Source: a bacterium (GTDB lineage Bacteria; Actinomycetota; Thermoleophilia; Solirubrobacterales; 70-9). From it: 34,100 nt of DNA. Location of the stretch: assembly GCA_023251975.1 (NCBI GenBank), contig JAHEXU010000011.1, positions 1 to 34,100 on the forward strand. The letters are read 5' to 3'. Shown one piece after another: positions 30,659 to 34,100 of this stretch (positions within the stretch are counted from its first letter, which is position 1; every line of letters begins with the position of its first letter). The position numbers and the translations under genes were made by a program. Below the pieces are notes generated by a model that did not search any database, was not told where the DNA came from, and was given only the letters and a program-made list of their open reading frames with translations.

Positions 30659-32025
30659 ATGGACGACAAGGGCACGGTGATCGTCGTCGGAGCAGGTCCA
30701 TCCGGTCTCGCCGCCGCTTGGCGACTCAAGGAGCGCGGCTACTCACCGATCGTGCTCGAAGAGCGCGATCGAGTCGGCGGCCAGTTGCTGACGATCAAGC
30801 AGGACGGCTTCTTGATGGAAGCCAGGACAACAATCCTCCCCGAGGCCTACGAGTCGGTGATGCGATTGGTCGGCGATTGCGGGTTGAGCGACCAACTCCT
30901 CCCGGCCGCCTACCTGATGGGGTTCATGCGCGACGACAAGATGCACATGCTGCGGGCGAACCGGCTCGCCCTCGACGCCGCCCGCACCTCGCTGCTCTCC
31001 CCGGGCGCCAAACTGAAGGCGGTCAGGCTCGCGCTCGACGCCTTTCAGGATGCGCAAGCTCCTCTCCTACGAGGATCTCTCCTCAGCGAGCGCCCACGAC
31101 TTTGAGACCCCGCTCGAATACGCCGGTCGACGCGGCCTCGACGGCGAGTTCTACGACTACCTGATCGACCCGGTGGTGCGCGGCGGCGCCGGCGTGCCCG
31201 GCGAGATGATCTCGATGGTCGAGTTCTTCTTCTTGTGGCAGAAGGTCCTGGGGTCGAAGCTCTGCGCGTTCAACGAGGGCTACTCGCAGTTTCCCCAGGC
31301 GCTGGCCGCCGGAATCGACGATGTCCGGCTCGGTGTCGAGGTGACCGAGGTGAGCGAAACCACTCACCTACCGCGGCCCCGACGGCGAGCGGACCGAGAG
31401 CGCCGCCGGCTGCATCGTCAGCTCGATGGGCAATCGAGTCCCGGACATCGTGCCCGGGCTGTCGGCACAGCGGGCGAGCTTTCTTCGCGATCTCAACTAC
31501 ACGAGCTGCATCTCGATCAACCTGGCGCTGAGTCGCCGCCCAGCGGCCGAGACCTCATTCGTGGTGGTGCCGGGACCGGTCTCCGAAGGCCTGTTCGCGA
31601 TCATCCTCGAACACAACAAGGTGGCCCGTCGCTGCCCCGACGGCAAGGGCCTCTGCACGATGTTCATGCTGAACGAATGGTCGGTCGCGCACGCCGAGGA
31701 CGATGACGAAACGATCCTGGCCGCGATGATCGGCGAGGTCGAGAAGGCGCTGCCGGGAATCGGCGACGACATCGAGTTCATCCGGGTCATCCGCTGGTAC
31801 CCGGTGCTCGTCTACTCGCATCCGGGGCTTTACCGGAAGCTCGGCCGCTTCCACGCCGGCCGTGATCGGTCCGCTCGAATCCACCTCGCCGGCTCCTACA
31901 ACTCCTCCGGCAACGTCAACACCGCGACGGTGACGGGCGAGCGTTCCGCGCGCGAACTCGTCGATTCGTTGGAGGGCCGCGTCCCAACAAGCATCAAGCC
32001 GACGCTCGCCGCAGCGGCGCTCTGA
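30659..32025 (+). pseudogene. FAD-dependent amine-oxidase/desaturase-like oxidoreductase, two frameshifts
   Basis: From ATG 30659 the frame reads VIVVGAGPSGLAAAWRLKER, then VLEERDRVGGQL, a classical FAD-binding N-terminus. At about 31040-31055 it must change frame to continue as RKLLSYEDLSSASAHDFETP, YLIDPVVRGGAG and FFLWQKVLGSKLCAFNEGYS. At about 31355-31366 it changes again, to LTYRGPDGERTESAAGCIVS and MGNRVPDIVPG, and runs to HLAGSYNSSGNVNTATVTGE and the stop at 32023-32025. Placed end to end these give about 455 residues with no gap, the normal length of protoporphyrinogen-oxidase/phytoene-desaturase-like enzymes. Codon use stays coding-like throughout, so these are either sequencing errors or very recent mutations. 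It is divergent from the TetR gene. Confidence 0.8.
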
Positions 32026-32073
32026 TCCGGCCGAGGCGAGACTGATCCGCCGACGATCGGGCCGTCAGTCGCG

Positions 32074-32627
32074 ATGGATGCCTTTAACTTCCCAACCGCC
32101 CCGCACACGACCTTTCCGCACGCCCACGTCTACGCCGATATCGCGATCTGGGCGGTCGCGATCGGTCTCCTGATCTTCTGCCTTGGCGAGGTCAAGCGGA
32201 CCGGCTCGCCGCTCGCCCTGATCTTGTTTGTCGGCGGCGCCCTCGCCTACTTCAATGAGCCGGTGGACGACGTCCTCGGCCTGGTTCACCATCCTCGAAG
32301 CGGTCAAAACGTCGTGCTGGAGACAATCGGGCCGGTGCCGATGCGGGGCCTGCCGACCTACATCATCTTCTTTGGCGGCGTCCCCCTACCTGTTCCTGCG
32401 CGAGATCGAATCGCGCAACTTCAACCTGCGCGCCTTCTGGATCGGGATCGCAATCACCTTCGTGCTCGATCTCCTGATCGAAATGCCGCTGCTTTACGCC
32501 GAGCGGCTTGGTCCGCTGGGCGGCCGCCCTGCTCTCCTGCGTCGTTGGGCTCTTTTTGCTCGACGCCTTCTCCCGCTGGATCCTCCACCTGAAGCGCTCA
32601 CGCGCGGTCTCGGCGAGCGCGGGCTGA
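32074..32627 (+). pseudogene. AveC-family membrane protein, frameshifted with internal deletion
   Basis: ATG 32074 starts MDAFNFPTAPHTTFPHAHVY, followed by hydrophobic helices and GGALAYFNEPVDDVLGLVHH, equivalent to GGAIAACFEPIVDVLGLAYM of the intact copy. After LPTYIIFFGG (about 32375) the frame changes to YLFLREIESRNFNLRAFWIG and FVLDLLIEMPLLYAERLGPL. At about 32520 it changes again to LLSCVVGLFLLDAFSRWIL, ending at TGA 32625-32627. The total of about 185 codons is some 100 short of the intact paralogue: the segment with the conserved YYG.QP..PLWW-type block is missing. It lies 48 bases after the FAD oxidoreductase on the same strand. Confidence 0.7.
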
Positions 32628-32654
32628 CCGCCTTCGAACTGCGGCGCGGGCGCG

Positions 32655-34100
32655 CTAGGCTGCCCGCTCGAGAACCCGAACCTTGCCGGACTCGCCGTCG
32701 ATGGCGACCAGATCGCCGGTTCGGATTCGGCGGGTTCCGTTGCGGGTATTGATGACGCAGGGAACGCCGAGCTCGCGGGCGACGATCGCGCCGTGCGACA
32801 TCGCGCCGCCGATGTCGATCACCAGCGCCGAGGCAACCAAGAAGTAAGCGGCCCAGCTCGGATCGGTTGTCTCGCAAACCAAGACCTCGCCGGGTTCAAT
32901 CTCGACCCCACCATCAGGGTCGGTGATGACCCGGGCCCGCGCCTCGACGATCCCAGGCGACACCGGCAGGCCGTCAACCTCGTCGCAGTCATCTTCGGCC
33001 TCGTCGAGAATCCGGATCGGCTCCGGGTTGCCCTGCCAGGAGTCGGGGAGTCGCAATTGACGATATTCCTCGCGCTCGGCTCGGCGCGCCGCGACCAGCT
33101 CGCGCAGGTCGTCGATCCGACCTTCGCCGACCTCCGATTTGGTCAGATAGAAAACGTCCTCGGGATCGTCGAGCCGACCGGCGGTTACCAGCCAGCTGCC
33201 GTAACTGCGGGCGGCCGCGCGACCGCCGTCGATCGTCTGCAAGAAGGCCGCCTTGCCGATTTCGCGGAGCGGGACGTGGCGCCGCGCGAAACCGAGCACC
33301 GCCCGCGCCCGGGCAGACCCGACTCGGCCGAGCGAGCCCAGCAATTGCGCCTCGGCGCGCTCGCGCTCGACGGACCGTTCGACCTCGGCACGATGCGGGT
33401 CATCGCTATCGGGCATCGTCTGGTAGGTCTCGACAAGCGCCATCAGCGGAGCGGCGTCTTCACGCCAGGAGTGGCTGTGAACCGCCCCCTCGTTGGGGCC
33501 GTGGTAGCCATGTCGGGCGGTGAACTGCTCAATCGTTGCCTTTCCGCGAGAAACCGACCAGAGATCGCCCGCGACCTCGGCTTCCTCGAAGTCGCCGTAG
33601 CCGGTTACGAGGCGACGCTCAAGCCCGGGATGTCCCGCCGCCTCGGTAAGCAGACGAACCTGGTCGTAGGCGGCCTGGGCGAGCATCGTCGCCGCGGCGT
33701 GATGGCGCATCACCGCCTGAAAGCGACGGCTCGCATCGAGAAAGCGCCGCGGCGCCGCGGCGCCGTCCTGAAAGCTCTGCGGCGAGGTTGCCTCGGCCCA
33801 CCATTGGTTCGTCTCGCGACGGACCGCGGCGAGGCGCTTCGGGATCGCGAACGCCAGCCGCGGCATCTTCGCAACAACCACCGGGTAGCGCTTCGGCTCG
33901 GCCTGCGAGGCGATCCCGGAGCCGAGTCCACCGAGAATTTGCTCCTCGACCGCATCGCCGTTGGTCCCGAGCATCCGATCACCGACCATCCGCATCTGGT
34001 TGATGTTGGCGCTGTAGCGGCCGTAGAAGACAACCGAGAAGCGCTCGTCGGCGCTACTCGGGTTGTAGACCTCCGACGAGCTCAGGACGCCGAGATCAAA
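32655..34100 (-). CDS. PEP-utilising enzyme, C-terminal 481 residues (partial)
   Basis: The frame is open to the right edge of the window, so the N-terminal part is missing. The visible protein is mainly helical (FDLGVLSSSEVYNPSSADER at the edge, ARHGYHGPNEGAVHSHSWRE in the middle). It ends with the phosphohistidine swivel domain DIGGAMSHGAIVARELGVPC followed by TGDLVAIDGESGKVRVLERA. His of SHGAIVARE is the phospho-carrier. Relatives with an N-terminal ATP-grasp domain (rifampin phosphotransferase, PEP synthase) transfer phosphate from ATP or PEP; the acceptor here is unknown. It is convergent with the broken AveC-like gene, and a remnant of a similar domain lies at 27328-27482. Confidence 0.85.
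   Translation of the reverse strand, partial: FDLGVLSSSEVYNPSSADERFSVVFYGRYSANINQMRMVGDRMLGTNGDAVEEQILGGLGSGIASQAEPKRYPVVVAKMPRLAFAIPKRLAAVRRETNQWWAEATSPQSFQDGAAAPRRFLDASRRFQAVMRHHAAATMLAQAAYDQVRLLTEAAGHPGLERRLVTGYGDFEEAEVAGDLWSVSRGKATIEQFTARHGYHGPNEGAVHSHSWREDAAPLMALVETYQTMPDSDDPHRAEVERSVERERAEAQLLGSLGRVGSARARAVLGFARRHVPLREIGKAAFLQTIDGGRAAARSYGSWLVTAGRLDDPEDVFYLTKSEVGEGRIDDLRELVAARRAEREEYRQLRLPDSWQGNPEPIRILDEAEDDCDEVDGLPVSPGIVEARARVITDPDGGVEIEPGEVLVCETTDPSWAAYFLVASALVIDIGGAMSHGAIVARELGVPCVINTRNGTRRIRTGDLVAIDGESGKVRVLERAA

Noticed and set aside
1-34100. CRISPR array, rRNA or tRNA genes, prophage
   Set aside because: No regularly spaced repeats, cloverleaf-like gene with a T-loop in proper context, rRNA core sequence or phage structural gene was seen.

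Overview
This is high-GC DNA with many GTG and TTG starts, short intergenic gaps and several paralogous enoyl-CoA hydratases, cytochromes P450 and acyl-CoA dehydrogenases. That gene mix suggests a chromosome segment from an actinobacterium (Actinomycetota), plausibly an uncultured soil or freshwater lineage. No rRNA, tRNA or ribosomal protein gene is present to place it more precisely.

The left part (1-5.4 kb) is gene-poor. It holds a partial exported protein, one enoyl-CoA hydratase/isomerase and two small exported orphans. Between them lie decayed accessory genes: a frameshifted DUF4160 gene beside a DUF2442 gene with an internal stop, two DUF5615-like fragments, and a 213-bp duplicated element flanking the first ten codons of a RAYT-like transposase. 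From 5.5 to 8.4 kb there is a tandem duplication of a two-gene module: a 288-residue protein with a zinc-finger-like C-terminus, followed by a MNT/AbiEii-like nucleotidyltransferase. I consider this the best candidate for an undescribed system.

The middle (8.4-22.7 kb) is mostly catabolic. It has a phytoene-dehydrogenase-like flavoprotein, divergent from a three-gene operon of two enoyl-CoA hydratase/isomerases and an SDR. A decayed GH5 glycosidase, an intact VapBC pair and an IS1380 remnant interrupt it. Next come a P450, a beta-type acyl-CoA dehydrogenase with an SDR, and the divergent alpha-type acyl-CoA dehydrogenase with a second P450. Two near-identical operator-like sites lie between the divergent units. 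An aldehyde dehydrogenase follows. Together these could oxidise and shorten a hydrophobic, possibly polycyclic or terpenoid/steroid-like acid: P450 hydroxylation, aldehyde oxidation, then acyl-CoA dehydrogenation, hydration or isomerisation, and hydroxyacyl dehydrogenation. No CoA ligase or thiolase is visible, so the substrate is inference.

The right part (22.8-34.1 kb) mixes scars and a coherent cluster. A deletion scar joins the 3' halves of a tyrosine-phosphatase gene and an AveC-like gene. An RHH antitoxin with a broken Doc toxin, a VapC tail and an IS1182-like remnant follow, then a SEC-C protein. After these comes a DUF7064-like protein with an intact AveC-like membrane protein. The window ends with a TetR regulator, a twice-frameshifted FAD oxidoreductase, a broken second AveC-like gene, and a PEP-utilising phosphotransferase that runs off the end. 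The many frameshifts could be real decay or assembly error; some genes, such as the FAD oxidoreductase, look otherwise fresh.
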